A stretch of 64,000 nt of DNA, taken from contig NZ_AP022599.1 in the NCBI RefSeq assembly GCF_010725725.1, positions 1,984,001-2,048,000 on the forward strand, in the 5' to 3' direction. Position 1 is the first letter of the stretch. Each line of letters begins with the position of its first letter. Source of the DNA: Mycolicibacterium pulveris. Lineage in GTDB: Bacteria > Actinomycetota > Actinomycetes > Mycobacteriales > Mycobacteriaceae. The notes under the pieces were generated by a model that saw only the letters and a list, made by a program, of their open reading frames with translations, was not told the origin of the DNA and made no database searches. Positions 1-8,906 of this stretch are shown piece after piece. Both the position numbers and the translations under genes were made by a program.

Positions 1-540
1 GCCGGACGTGTAGAGGACGAAGGACGGTTCGTCCGCGGGCCGCATCGGCCTGGCCGGCGGCGAAGCATCCCGCGCGCTCAAGATGTCGATCCATCGGCAG
101 GCGTCGCGCAACTCCGCCTCACCCGTGGGTGGCCACTCGGGAGCCACCCCGTATCGGGCCCCGGTCCGCGCGACGATGTCGGCGATCTGCGTCGGCCCCG
201 CGCTGCGCGGCACGAGCAGCACCACCGCGTCGACCCGGACGGCGGCGTGCACCGCGACGGCGGAGCCGATGTCATTGCCTGCCACCACGACCAGCGGGGT
301 CGCTGCGCCGACGCCGGCCTCACGCAGTGCGTGCGACGCGCGATCGACCCGTTCGTCGAGTTCCGCGTAGGTCAACTCCGCCCCACGGGTGAGCAGCGCC
401 GACCGCGTCGGATACCGCTCAGCGGTACGCCGCACGAGATCGAGCGGCTGTTCCGACCAGAAGCCGCCGGCCCGATATCGGGAGCGCAGACGGTCCGCTC
501 GCTGCTGTGCATGGTGCAGCAGCGCGCTGGCCCCACTCAT
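1..540 (-). CDS. Acyl-CoA ligase (AMP-forming), C-terminus outside the window
   Basis: This is the first 180 codons of an adenylate-forming ligase reading leftward; the rest lies beyond base 1. It would activate a carboxylic acid to its acyl-CoA through an acyl-AMP. The start is the ATG at 540 (MSGASALL). The N-terminal fold is recognisable: an LTYAELDERV strand near residues 55-64, then an FVLYTSG segment at the very edge, which begins the ATP-binding A3 loop. It is divergent from the SDR at 596, with only 55 bases between them; that gap holds a candidate operator. The substrate cannot be deduced from this fragment. The family assignment is firm. Confidence 0.85.
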   Translation of the reverse strand, partial: MSGASALLHHAQQRADRLRSRYRAGGFWSEQPLDLVRRTAERYPTRSALLTRGAELTYAELDERVDRASHALREAGVGAATPLVVVAGNDIGSAVAVHAAVRVDAVVLLVPRSAGPTQIADIVARTGARYGVAPEWPPTGEAELRDACRWIDILSARDASPPARPMRPADEPSFVLYTSG

Positions 541-574
541 GGTGTCCTCCGATGCGAATGCAGATTCTCGTCTA

Positions 575-594
575 CGTAAATGTAACCTCTCACG
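575..594. promoter_or_regulatory. Candidate operator, degenerate GAGAA-N6-TTCTC type
   Basis: Read on the minus strand this is TGAGAG-GTTACA-TTTACG, a weakened copy of the inverted repeat seen at many promoters in the window. A separate TTCTCG half-site lies at 565-570. It sits between the divergent ligase and SDR and ends just before the SDR start codon. Assignment is by resemblance only. Confidence 0.35.
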
Positions 595-595
595 C

Positions 596-1462
596 ATGTC
601 GCAGATGAATTTCGAAGACCAGGTAGCCGTCGTCACCGGTGCGGGCGGAGGGCTAGGACGGTGTCACGCACTCGAACTCGCTCGTCGGGGCGCCCGTGTT
701 GTGGTCAACGATCTCGGCAGCGCGGTCGACGGAAGCGGTGCTTCGATCTCGGCCGCCCAAGCGGTGGTCGACGAGATCACCGCCGCCGGTGGCACGGCGA
801 TCGCCAACGGTGACTCCGTCGCTACCGAGGACGGTGGCGCAGCGATCGTCGCCGCGGCGATGGACGCCTTCGGTCGAGTCGACATCCTGATCAACAACGC
901 GGGCATTCTGCGCGACGCGGCGTTCAAGAACATGACCGCCGAACAGGTCGACGCGGTGCTCACCGTCCACCTGACCGGCGCCTTCAACGTGACCAGGGCC
1001 GCGTGGCCGATCATGCGTGAGCAGAACTACGGGCGAATAGTCCAAACGACCTCTGGCACGGGGCTGTTCGGTAACTTCGGGCAGGCGAACTACGGCGCCG
1101 CCAAGATGGGTCTGGTCGGGATGATGCACGTCCTTGCGATCGAAGGCGCCCGCAACGGCATCGCCATCAACGCCGTCGCACCGATCGCACGTACCCGGAT
1201 GACCGAGGACATCATGGGCGAAGCCGGCAAGGCGATGGACCCGGAACTGGTCACCCCCGTTGTCCTCTACCTGTCGCACCCCGATTGCGACCGTACCGCC
1301 CACATCTACTCCGTGGGTGCGGGCAAGGTGTCGCGGGTATTCATCGGTGTCACCAAGGGTATAGAGAATCGCGAACTCACACCGGAATTCGTCGCCGAAG
1401 CGATCGACGAGATCGACGACGCCACGGCCTTCACGATCCGCGGCGGACCCGCGAAAGGCTGA
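596..1462 (+). CDS. Short-chain dehydrogenase/reductase, 17-beta-HSD type 4-like
   Basis: An NAD(P)-dependent SDR of 288 residues. The cofactor motif TGAGGGLG is at residues 15-22, followed by LINNAG and the catalytic YGAAK. The longer-than-usual C-terminus with a YSVGAGKVSRVFIG stretch resembles the 3-hydroxyacyl-CoA dehydrogenase domain of peroxisomal multifunctional enzyme type 2. A role oxidising a 3-hydroxyacyl-CoA is therefore plausible, but that is inference. The ATG at 596 is chosen because it follows the promoter region; the next in-frame ATG (605) is also possible. The upstream in-frame extension overlaps the divergent ligase and is not coding. It is a single gene, tail to tail with the crotonase at 1465 with 2 bases between. 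Confidence 0.88.
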   Translation: MSQMNFEDQVAVVTGAGGGLGRCHALELARRGARVVVNDLGSAVDGSGASISAAQAVVDEITAAGGTAIANGDSVATEDGGAAIVAAAMDAFGRVDILINNAGILRDAAFKNMTAEQVDAVLTVHLTGAFNVTRAAWPIMREQNYGRIVQTTSGTGLFGNFGQANYGAAKMGLVGMMHVLAIEGARNGIAINAVAPIARTRMTEDIMGEAGKAMDPELVTPVVLYLSHPDCDRTAHIYSVGAGKVSRVFIGVTKGIENRELTPEFVAEAIDEIDDATAFTIRGGPAKG

Positions 1463-1464
1463 CG

Positions 1465-2283
1465 TCAGCGGCCCTGAAAGTTCGGACGCCGACGCTCGGC
1501 AAAGGACCTCAAGCCCTCCTGCAGGTCGGCGGTGCGTGAGACCACCTCCTGCGCCCAGGCCTCCTGCTCGAAGGCGCGGTCGCGGCCGGACTCCGACGAC
1601 ACGGACAACAGGCGTTTGGTCAGCCCCAGCGTCACCGTGGGACCCGCGGCCAGCCGTCCCACCAGCTCCTCGGCGACCGCGTCGGCCTCGCCCGGTGCGA
1701 CCACGCGGTTGACCAGGCTGAGTCGCTCACATGTCCGGGCGTCGACGGGATCGCCGAGCATGAGCAGTTCGGTGGCCTTACGCAGCCCCACGATCCTGGT
1801 CAGCAGGTATATCGCCCCCGAGTCGGGCAGTATGCCGCGCTGCACGAACGCCGGAACCAGCTTCGCATCCGTGGACATCACCACCAGATCGCAGGCCAGC
1901 ACCAGGCTGAAACCCGCACCCGCCGCCGCGCCCTTGACCGCCGCCACGACCGGCTTGTCGCAATCGAGCACCGCGGCAATCAGCCGTTGGTAACCCTTCT
2001 GCAGCATCCGGGCGATGTCGCCGGGCCTCTTCTCCGCCGCGGGCTGATTCGCATGCGGCCCCAATCCCGCACCCGAGCAGAAGTGCCGATCCCCGGTCGC
2101 GCGCAACAACACCGCCCGCACCGACGAGTCTTCGGCGGCGCTGAGAAACGCGTCCGTCAGCGCATCACGATCCAACGGCGACAACGAGTTTCCGACATCC
2201 GGCAGGTCGATGGTGATCCGGCACACGCCATCTGTTCCGACGGCGACCTGGATCCCTGTCTGTTCTGCTGTCAACCGGCTCAC
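1465..2283 (-). CDS. Enoyl-CoA hydratase/isomerase family (PaaG-like crotonase)
   Basis: A crotonase-fold protein of about 272 residues. The oxyanion-hole segments are visible (FCSGAGL and KGAAAGAGFSLVLACD). The two hydratase glutamates are missing: the first is Ser in GAGFSL and the second lies where PAFVQRG replaces the usual PE motif. The ILPDSGA segment instead matches the catalytic-Asp loop of PaaG-type isomerases, so isomerisation of a double bond is likelier than hydration. The start is uncertain: GTG at 2283, or TTG at 2274, which has a GGGG run about 8 bases upstream. It is divergent from the dehydratase operon at 2374. Confidence 0.85.
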   Translation of the reverse strand: MSRLTAEQTGIQVAVGTDGVCRITIDLPDVGNSLSPLDRDALTDAFLSAAEDSSVRAVLLRATGDRHFCSGAGLGPHANQPAAEKRPGDIARMLQKGYQRLIAAVLDCDKPVVAAVKGAAAGAGFSLVLACDLVVMSTDAKLVPAFVQRGILPDSGAIYLLTRIVGLRKATELLMLGDPVDARTCERLSLVNRVVAPGEADAVAEELVGRLAAGPTVTLGLTKRLLSVSSESGRDRAFEQEAWAQEVVSRTADLQEGLRSFAERRRPNFQGR

Positions 2284-2373
2284 CCCTGCGTTAACGACGT
2301 TTCCGTTTTTCGGGTATCTTAATTTCCGCCGACGTCCCGACCGACCATTCCGGCCGAACTGAGGAGGCCATGC

Positions 2374-3633
2374 GTGACCGAGCCCTCTACAGCGGGCCAG
2401 ATCACCGATGAGGGTCTGGCCAGGTTGCGCGCCACCATCGGCATCGCCGTGCCGCATCCCCAACCGCCGCACTACCGCCGCCCCAACGAGGACACGTTCC
2501 GGATCGTCGCGGAAAGCTACGGCGATGCCAACCCGCTGTGGTCGGATCCGGAGTACGCGACCAAATCGGTGTGGGGTGAGGCGATCGCACCGCCACCGCT
2601 GATCGGCGGCGACACCCTCATCGGTGAAGACGAGATCACCGAACTGTCCGCGGAGGACCGCGCGGCCACCAAGGGTGATCCGCTGCGCGGCGTGCACGCC
2701 TTCTACGGCGGGTCAGCGCGAGAGTGGTGGGCGCCGCTGCGTGCGAACCGTCGGGTCTTCCGGCGCAACGCCCTCGTCGCCGCACTCGACAAGAGCAGCG
2801 AGTTCGCCGCGCGCGCGGTGCACGAATGGTCGGCGCAGGTGTTCCGCGACGACGAAGGCGTCCTTCTCGGCGGTCAGTACCGGAACATGATCCGCACCGA
2901 GCGCAGCAAGGCCAGGGGCCGCAAGAAGTACGAGTCGGTGGCCATCAAGACGTGGACCGCCGAGGAGATCGCCGAGATCGACGAGCGGTACGCCCGCGAG
3001 GCGCCCAGGGGCGCGGAGCCGCGCTGGTGGGAGGACGTGACCGAGGGCGACGAGATGGGTCCGCTCACTAAGGGGCCGCTCACCGTCACCGACATGGTGT
3101 GCTGGCACATCGGCATGGGCACCGGCATCTATGGCGTGCGGCCGCTGAGGCTGGCCTGGCGCAACCGGCAACGGATTCCCCGGTTCTACACGCCCAACGA
3201 GCAGGGTGTCCCCGACGTCCAGCAGCGCGTGCACTGGGAGCCCAGCGCCGCCCAAAACGCCGGTAACCCAACGACGTTCGACTACGGACGGATGCGCGAG
3301 ACCTGGCTGATTCATCTGTGCACCGACTGGATGGGCGATGACGCCTGGCTGTGGAAGCTGGACTGCGAGTTCCGGCTGTTCAACTACGTCGGCGACCTGC
3401 ACACCATCACCGGCGTCGTGACGCGCAAGTACCTCGCCGAGGGCGACCGACCGGCGGTCGACGTGGACCTCGCGGCGACCAATCACCGCGGCGAGGTCAC
3501 CACGCCGGGTCACGCCACGATCCTGCTGCCGAGCAGGGAACGCGGTCCTGTCCGGCTGCCCGATCCGCCGGGCGGGGCCACGAACCTCTCCGAACTGTTG
3601 TCGGCCGTCTCGGCCCGATTCGCCGGGCAGTGA
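2374..3633 (+). CDS. Two-domain MaoC/FAS1-like (hot-dog) dehydratase
   Basis: A 419-residue double hot-dog protein, probably an enoyl-CoA hydratase acting on a bulky acyl-CoA. The N-terminal half carries the hydratase-2-like signature YGDANPLWSDPEYA (about residues 49-62), with Asp and Asn-Pro in the usual places, followed by IAPPPLIGG. The C-terminal half begins near TEGDEMGPLTKGPLTVTDMV and looks like a non-catalytic MaoC partner domain. The GTG start at 2374 is supported by GAGGAGG at 2361-2367; an ATG at 2370 is in another frame. It is the first gene of a six-gene operon whose members all overlap by 4 bases. Promoter elements lie in the 90-base gap to the divergent crotonase. Confidence 0.85.
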   Translation: MTEPSTAGQITDEGLARLRATIGIAVPHPQPPHYRRPNEDTFRIVAESYGDANPLWSDPEYATKSVWGEAIAPPPLIGGDTLIGEDEITELSAEDRAATKGDPLRGVHAFYGGSAREWWAPLRANRRVFRRNALVAALDKSSEFAARAVHEWSAQVFRDDEGVLLGGQYRNMIRTERSKARGRKKYESVAIKTWTAEEIAEIDERYAREAPRGAEPRWWEDVTEGDEMGPLTKGPLTVTDMVCWHIGMGTGIYGVRPLRLAWRNRQRIPRFYTPNEQGVPDVQQRVHWEPSAAQNAGNPTTFDYGRMRETWLIHLCTDWMGDDAWLWKLDCEFRLFNYVGDLHTITGVVTRKYLAEGDRPAVDVDLAATNHRGEVTTPGHATILLPSRERGPVRLPDPPGGATNLSELLSAVSARFAGQ

Positions 3634-4448
3634 GTTCCGCCGTGAGCTACTCGAGCGTGCCAGGGCTCCAAGCCGAATTGGACGGCCCCGTCCTGCGCCT
3701 GACGTTGGACCGGGCCGAAAGACGCAACGCCGTCAACGACACCATGCTCGACGCGATGGTCGGCCACCTCGCCGCGGCCGGAACCGACGAAGCGGTGCGC
3801 GTCATCCGCATCGACGCCGCAGGACCGGATTTCTGCGCGGGTTCCGACCTGGTCGCCAACAACGCGAAGTCCGAGCGCACGCCCCGGGTTGGCAGCACCC
3901 AGCGCCGGCTGCCCAACAAGGCCAACCGGCTGATCCCGTTGCTACTGGAAACTCAGGTCCCGATCGTCGCCGTGGTCCGCGGCTGGGCGGCCGGCCTGGG
4001 TTTCCACATCGCACTGGCATCGGACTTCTGCGTCGCCGCCGAGGATGCCCGGTTCTGGGAACCGTTCATGGCGCGCGGCTTCACCCCCGACAGCGGCGCG
4101 GCCTGGCTGCTGCCCCGGCTCGTCGGGCTGGTGCACACCCGCCGCTTGCTGATGCTCGGTGAGGAGCTCTCGGGAACCACCGCCGCCGAGTGGGGGATCA
4201 TCCACGGCGCTCATCCCGACGCTGAACTCGACTCCGCCGCAGCCGAACTCGTCGACCGACTGGCAGGGGCACCCACGGTGGCGCTGGGCCTCACCAAGTG
4301 GCTGCTGCAGAGCGGCAACGGACTCGATCTCGACCGTCATCTACACAACGAAGCGATGGCACTCGAACTGTCTAGCCGCAGTGAGGATTTCAAGGAAGGC
4401 CTGGCCGCCTTCCGGGACAAACGCAACGCACAGTTCAAAGGCCGTTGA
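3630..4448 (+). CDS. Enoyl-CoA hydratase/isomerase family (PaaG-like crotonase)
   Basis: A 272-residue crotonase. FCAGSDL and GWAAGLGFHIALASD mark the oxyanion hole. The hydratase glutamates are absent (His in GFHIAL; PFMARG in place of the PE motif), and FTPDSGAAWLLPRLVG carries the Asp of PaaG-type isomerases. It closely resembles the crotonase at 1465, so the two are probably paralogues. The GTG at 3630 overlaps the preceding TGA (GTGA), implying translational coupling; a second GTG at 3642 is possible. It likely shifts a double bond or opens a ring in a CoA-bound intermediate made by its operon neighbours. Confidence 0.85.
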   Translation: MSSAVSYSSVPGLQAELDGPVLRLTLDRAERRNAVNDTMLDAMVGHLAAAGTDEAVRVIRIDAAGPDFCAGSDLVANNAKSERTPRVGSTQRRLPNKANRLIPLLLETQVPIVAVVRGWAAGLGFHIALASDFCVAAEDARFWEPFMARGFTPDSGAAWLLPRLVGLVHTRRLLMLGEELSGTTAAEWGIIHGAHPDAELDSAAAELVDRLAGAPTVALGLTKWLLQSGNGLDLDRHLHNEAMALELSSRSEDFKEGLAAFRDKRNAQFKGR

Positions 4449-5701
4449 AGACAGTGAGCTCACTGCCGATCACCTCAGAGACCACCGCTGCCGAGGCTGT
4501 CAGCATCGTGCAGAAGTGGGTCGAGGCCGAAGTACCCGCCGGCTGGCGCACAGCCGCAGCCGAGGGCCCCGCCGCGCTGCGGTCCGTGCGCACCCCGCAG
4601 GATTACCGGGACTGGTATCCGGTTTTCGCTCGCTCCGGCCTGGTGGCGCCGACCTGGCTGCCCGAACACGGCGGCCTCGCCGTAGGCAAGGACGTCGCAC
4701 GCGCAATCGAGGACGTGCTCGCGCCGCTGCGGCTGACCCGGCTGAACCCGTTGGGGCTCAACAACACCGCCGCGGCGCTGTTCAGCCACGGCACCGAGGA
4801 GCAGCGGCGGCGCTTCCTGCCGCCCATCGTGCGCAACGAGGAAAAATGGTGTCAGCTGTTCAGCGAGCCCGGCGCAGGATCCGACCTCGCCTCGCTGGCC
4901 ACCCGCGCGGTGCGCGACGGCGACGATTGGGTGATCTCCGGACAGAAGGTGTGGACCACCTGGGCCGACGAGGCGGACTTCGCGATCCTGCTCGCCCGTA
5001 CCGACCCCGATCAGCCCAAACACCGGGGCATCACCTACTTCCTGCTCGACATGCACCAACCCGGCGTTTCAGTGCGGCCGCTGCGGCAGATCACCGGTGA
5101 GGCCGAGTTCAACGAGGTCTTCCTCGACGGTGCGCGTGTCCCCGACGCCCATCGGGTCGGAGACGTCAACGACGGTTGGCGGGTCAGCGCCTCGACCCTG
5201 TCCAGTGAGCGCCAGATGGTGTCGGGTTCGGGATCCGGTGGCATGGGCCGCCTCGGCGGCTCCAGTGCGGAACGGCTGATCTCGCTCGCCCGCGAAACCG
5301 GGCGCTGGGACGACCCCGTGGTACGAGGCAAGATCATGCGCCTGTGGGCCCAGGAGCAGATCCGCGGCTGGACCAACGCGCGTGTGCGCGCGGCGCTTTC
5401 GGCCGGTCAATCGCCAGGTGCGGCGTCCTCCATCGGCAAGGTCCACCAGGCCACGCTCAACCAGCAGATCCAGGATCTCATGGTGGATCTGTTGGGCACG
5501 GCCGCGGTGGCCTGGCCGGCGTCCGACGATCCGGACGAGCTGCCTCGCGAGGTACAGGGCATGATGCGCAGCCTCGCCAACAGCACCGAGGGCGGCACCA
5601 CTGACATCAACAAGAACATTCTCGGTGAGCGCGTACTCGGCCTGCCCAAAGAGCCGGACCCGTGGAAGGGCAAGCCCTGGAAAGAGATTCCGCGCTCATG
5701 A
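4445..5701 (+). CDS. Acyl-CoA dehydrogenase (FadE family)
   Basis: An FAD-dependent acyl-CoA dehydrogenase of 418 residues, introducing a 2,3-double bond in an acyl-CoA. Typical segments are present in order: WLPEHGG, WCQLFSEPGAGSDLASL (flavin and substrate binding), a beta-domain from GDDWVISGQKVWTTWA, and the C-terminal helix bundle ending in NSTEGGTTDINKNILGERVLGL. A TTG at 4445 overlaps the upstream stop (TTGA) and is taken as the start; a GTG at 4454 is the alternative. This looks like a homomeric full-length enzyme, unlike the paired FadEs elsewhere in the window. It is third in the operon. Confidence 0.88.
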   Translation: MKTVSSLPITSETTAAEAVSIVQKWVEAEVPAGWRTAAAEGPAALRSVRTPQDYRDWYPVFARSGLVAPTWLPEHGGLAVGKDVARAIEDVLAPLRLTRLNPLGLNNTAAALFSHGTEEQRRRFLPPIVRNEEKWCQLFSEPGAGSDLASLATRAVRDGDDWVISGQKVWTTWADEADFAILLARTDPDQPKHRGITYFLLDMHQPGVSVRPLRQITGEAEFNEVFLDGARVPDAHRVGDVNDGWRVSASTLSSERQMVSGSGSGGMGRLGGSSAERLISLARETGRWDDPVVRGKIMRLWAQEQIRGWTNARVRAALSAGQSPGAASSIGKVHQATLNQQIQDLMVDLLGTAAVAWPASDDPDELPREVQGMMRSLANSTEGGTTDINKNILGERVLGLPKEPDPWKGKPWKEIPRS

Positions 5702-6510
5702 GCGGCTACGAGCGGTTGGTCGTCGACAAGTCCGACGGTGTCGGATGGCTGATCCTGGACCGTCCCGATGCCGGCAACGCGTTCGACGCGCTGATGCTCG
5801 ACGAGCTCGAGGCCGCCTGGACCCAGCTGGACACCGATCCGGACGTGCGCGTCATCGTCAACACCGCCAACGGCAAGGCGTTCTGTACCGGGATGGACGT
5901 GGTGCAGGTCGCCAGGGACAAGCAGGCCATGCGCAAACACTCGCGCCGCACCCGGGATGCCGAGCTGAAGATCTCGTCGTGGCACTGTGACGTGTGGAAG
6001 CCGGTGATCGCGGCGGTGAACGGGGTGTGCGCCGGCGGGGGGCTGCACCTGGTCGCCGACGCCGACATCGTCATCGCCGCCGAAAACGCATCGTTCGTCG
6101 ACCCGCACGTGTCGGTCGGGCAGGCGGTGGCGTATGAGGCCATCACCTTGCTGCGCAAGTCGCCGATGGAGGCGATCACCCGAACGACGCTCAGCGGCAA
6201 GGGTGAGCGGATCTCCGCGCAGCGTGCCTACGAGTTGGGCATCATCTCACAGGTCGTTCCTGCCGATCAGCTCCGCGCGGAGGCCGGCCGGCTGGCCGCT
6301 GCCGTCGCGACCAATTCACCCACCGCGATGCGCGCCACCAAGAAGGCGCTCTGGCACTCCCTGGAAGTCGGGCTGTCGGAAGCGAGAAATGCCGCGGCTG
6401 AGACCATCCGGCGTCTGCGCGACCACCCCGACCACGCCGAGGGCGCACGGGCGTGGCGAGAGAAGCGGCCGGCGCACTGGCACCCACTTGACCCGGTGGA
6501 GGTTTCGTGA
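5698..6510 (+). CDS. Enoyl-CoA hydratase/isomerase family, CaiD-like
   Basis: A 270-residue crotonase. NGKAFCTGMD and NGVCAGGGLHLVADAD define the CoA and oxyanion-hole elements. The first catalytic Glu is replaced by His (GGGLHLV). The second region reads FVDPHVSVGQAVAYE, a form common in CaiD/carnitinyl-CoA-dehydratase-like annotations but not in classic hydratases, so the reaction is open. ATG at 5698 overlaps the previous TGA. The next gene is a tandem paralogue with the same substitutions, pointing to duplication followed by specialisation or a hetero-oligomer. Confidence 0.87.
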   Translation: MSGYERLVVDKSDGVGWLILDRPDAGNAFDALMLDELEAAWTQLDTDPDVRVIVNTANGKAFCTGMDVVQVARDKQAMRKHSRRTRDAELKISSWHCDVWKPVIAAVNGVCAGGGLHLVADADIVIAAENASFVDPHVSVGQAVAYEAITLLRKSPMEAITRTTLSGKGERISAQRAYELGIISQVVPADQLRAEAGRLAAAVATNSPTAMRATKKALWHSLEVGLSEARNAAAETIRRLRDHPDHAEGARAWREKRPAHWHPLDPVEVS

Positions 6511-7307
6511 CCTACCAGAGATTGATCGTCGAGCGCCGCGGGCCGGTCGGCTGGATCATCAACAACCGGCCCGACCGGCTCAACGCGTACGACGCGCGGA
6601 TGCGCGAGGAGTTCCCCAAGGCATGGGCGGAACTGGACGCCGACCCTGATGTGCGGGTCATCGTCCACACCGGCAACGGCAGGGCCTTTCAGGTGGGCGC
6701 CGACGTCGACGACCTCGACGGCGAAGGCGTGCAGCAGTATCGGGAGGTCATGGAAACCCTCGATCTGAAGTTGACGGGCTGGCACTGCAATGTGGGCAAG
6801 CCGGTCATCACCGCGGTCAACGGGGTGTGCGCGGGCGGTGGGCTGCACTGGGTCGCCGATGCCGACGTCGTCATCGCCGCCTCGGACGCCACCTTCGTCG
6901 ACCCGCACGTCTCCATCGGCCAGGTCAGTGCCCTGGAGACGATCGCGTTGATGCGAAAGATGCCGGCCGAGGCGGTGTTACGGATGGCGCTGGCCGGCAG
7001 CCACGAACGCCTGAGCGCTCAACGCGCATACCAACTCGGCATGATCAGCCAGATCGTCGATCCGCCCGACAAGTTGCGCGACGTCGCGCAGGAGCTGGCC
7101 GAGAAGATCGCCAGGAACTCGCCCGCCGCGATGCGGGCCACCAAACGCGCGCTGTGGGGCGCTCTCGAGCACGGCCTGACCGACGCATGCCGCGAGGGCG
7201 CCAAACACCTCACGTCGATGTGGGGTCATCCCGACCAGGACGAGGGCCCACAGGCATTCGCCGACAAACGGACCCCAAATTGGCGGCCACTGGAGGCGGA
7301 TTCGTGA
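6507..7307 (+). CDS. Enoyl-CoA hydratase/isomerase family, tandem paralogue
   Basis: A 266-residue crotonase, visibly the duplicate of the gene before it: NGVCAGGGLHWVADADVVIAA and FVDPHVSIGQVSALE align without gaps. Like its neighbour it lacks the first hydratase Glu (His here). A difference is NGRAFQVGADVDDLDG, where Gln-Val replaces the Cys-Thr of the paralogue in the CoA-binding loop, suggesting different substrates or one catalytic and one supporting subunit. The GTG at 6507 overlaps the upstream TGA. Fifth gene of the operon. Confidence 0.87.
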   Translation: MTYQRLIVERRGPVGWIINNRPDRLNAYDARMREEFPKAWAELDADPDVRVIVHTGNGRAFQVGADVDDLDGEGVQQYREVMETLDLKLTGWHCNVGKPVITAVNGVCAGGGLHWVADADVVIAASDATFVDPHVSIGQVSALETIALMRKMPAEAVLRMALAGSHERLSAQRAYQLGMISQIVDPPDKLRDVAQELAEKIARNSPAAMRATKRALWGALEHGLTDACREGAKHLTSMWGHPDQDEGPQAFADKRTPNWRPLEADS

Positions 7308-8755
7308 GCCTCGCCGACCTGCTGGCCGATCTTCCCGACACCGCGGTGCACACGCTGGCGGTCGACGTGTCACGCGCCGAGCTGTCCGCGAGCGCCGACC
7401 GGCTGGGCGTCCTGCTCACCGACGCCGGCCTGAGCGGCGGTCAGGTGGTCGCGGCGATGCTTCCCAACGAGGCCACGACGGTCGCGGCGCTGTTCGGCGC
7501 CTGGCGTGCCGGTGCCGTGTACACACCGCTCAACCCGCGGGCCGCCGATGCGGAGCTGGCCATCCAGCTCGAGACCCTCACGCCGGTCGCGGTGATCACG
7601 ACGCCCGAACTGGCCGAGAGGTTCACGGCGTTCTCGGTGCCCGTCATCACCGGATCGAACCTGGCGTGGACTCTGACGTCGTCCTGCCAACCGCCCGCAG
7701 ACACACGTCGGTACGACGCCGACGTCGCTCTGCTGCAGTTCACGTCCGGGACCACCGGACCGCCGAAGCCGGTGCCGCTGCGCCACAGCACCGTGCTCGA
7801 CCTGATCGACCGGTTGCTGGCCAAGCTGCGGGGCGCAAAAGGCGCCAGCCGCAAGGACAATCGGGCGCCGATGCCGAACCTGGTGCCGCTGTCGCTGTCC
7901 CTGTGGGCGGGTATCTACCAGGTACTGTTCGCCTTCCGGGCGGGCTCCGGCGTCGTGCTCATGGACCGGTTCTCCCCCGCGGACTTCGCGGCGCTGGTCA
8001 AGCGCCACCAGCTGCGCTCCACAGTCCTGCCTCCGGCGGCGTTGACCATGGTCCTGCACGACGAAGCGGTCACGGACCTGTCGCCACTGCGGATCGTCCG
8101 CTCCATCACCGCCCCCCTGTCTCCCGTGCAGGCCGGCAGGTTCCGCGACAAGTTCGGCGTGATCGTGCTGAATTCCTACGGACAAACCGAGCTCGGCGGA
8201 GAGGTCGTCGGATGGTCGGCCGCCGATGCCCGCGAGTGGGGCGAGACGAAGCTCGGTTCGGTCGGGCGTCCGCTGCCGGGTATCGACGTGAAGATCGTCG
8301 ACGACGAGGTCATGGTCCGCACACCCACGACAGCGGCCCGCAAGATCGACCCCGCGTTCCTCGACCGACTCACCGACGACGGGTGGTTTCACACCGGCGA
8401 CCTGGGCTGGTTCGACGAGGACGGTTTTCTCTGGCTCGACGGACGCGTGTCGGACATGATCAACCGCGGCGGGCTCAAGGTGTTCCCCGGCGCCGTCGAG
8501 GATGTGCTGCTGAGCGCCGACCGCGTGCGGGAGGCCGCGGTGGTGGGCGTGCCCGACGAGCGGCTCGGCGAAGTGCCGTGGGCCTTCGTCGTCCGTGCCG
8601 ACGCTTCGCTCGGCGAGGACGAGCTGATCGCCTGGTGCCGTGAGCACCTGACGCCGTACCGCGTTCCGGTGCGTGTGGTCTTCGTCGATCGACTGCCGCG
8701 CAACGACGTCGGCAAGGTCGTCAAGCGCGAGCTCGCCGCGCTCGCCGACGTCTGA
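7304..8755 (+). CDS. Acyl-CoA ligase (AMP-forming)
   Basis: An adenylate-forming ligase of 483 residues. The ATP loop FTSGTTGPPKPVPL is intact, as are the YGQTE motif, the GWFHTGDLG hinge region and the C-terminal DVGKVVKREL with the catalytic Lys. It should make the acyl-CoA that feeds the operon's dehydrogenase, crotonases and dehydratase; the acid is unknown. The GTG at 7304 overlaps the preceding TGA. It is the last gene of the operon and is followed immediately by a long inverted repeat that looks like a terminator. Confidence 0.9.
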   Translation: MSLADLLADLPDTAVHTLAVDVSRAELSASADRLGVLLTDAGLSGGQVVAAMLPNEATTVAALFGAWRAGAVYTPLNPRAADAELAIQLETLTPVAVITTPELAERFTAFSVPVITGSNLAWTLTSSCQPPADTRRYDADVALLQFTSGTTGPPKPVPLRHSTVLDLIDRLLAKLRGAKGASRKDNRAPMPNLVPLSLSLWAGIYQVLFAFRAGSGVVLMDRFSPADFAALVKRHQLRSTVLPPAALTMVLHDEAVTDLSPLRIVRSITAPLSPVQAGRFRDKFGVIVLNSYGQTELGGEVVGWSAADAREWGETKLGSVGRPLPGIDVKIVDDEVMVRTPTTAARKIDPAFLDRLTDDGWFHTGDLGWFDEDGFLWLDGRVSDMINRGGLKVFPGAVEDVLLSADRVREAAVVGVPDERLGEVPWAFVVRADASLGEDELIAWCREHLTPYRVPVRVVFVDRLPRNDVGKVVKRELAALADV

Positions 8756-8813
8756 CGAGCAGACGCGTGCACCCCCTTTTGGGCGCCGTTTTGGGGGTTT
8801 TCGCGTCTGCTCG
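8756..8813 (+). terminator. Long inverted repeat, probable terminator; repeat family copy 1
   Basis: Arms CGAGCAGACGCG (8756-8767) and CGCGTCTGCTCG (8802-8813) pair perfectly; inside them runs of C then G (ACCCCC and GGGGGT) extend the hairpin. It begins on the base after the ligase stop codon. Nearly the same element recurs at 23900-23959, so this is also an interspersed repeat. Confidence 0.7.
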
Positions 8814-8839
8814 CGCGGATTGCCGGTTGAAAACGGTTC

Positions 8840-8868
8840 TTCTCATATCTGAGAACAGTGTTATTCTC
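8840..8868. promoter_or_regulatory. Candidate operator with two overlapping half-site pairs
   Basis: GAGAA-CAGTGT-TATTC (8851-8866) matches the GAGAA-N6-TTCTC pattern with two mismatches. A TTCTC half-site at 8840-8844 is everted relative to the same GAGAA with a 6-base spacer. The cluster of half-sites lies 40-65 bases upstream of the first small membrane-protein gene. Confidence 0.45.
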
Positions 8869-8906
8869 GTCGGGATCCAGGGTTTTCGCCGGCAGAGGGG
8901 CGCACG

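Noticed and set aside
7370..8647. 425-codon antisense frame opposite the ligase at 7304
   Set aside because: The ligase on the plus strand has all AMP-ligase motifs; the antisense product has low-complexity Arg/Gly/Asp composition.
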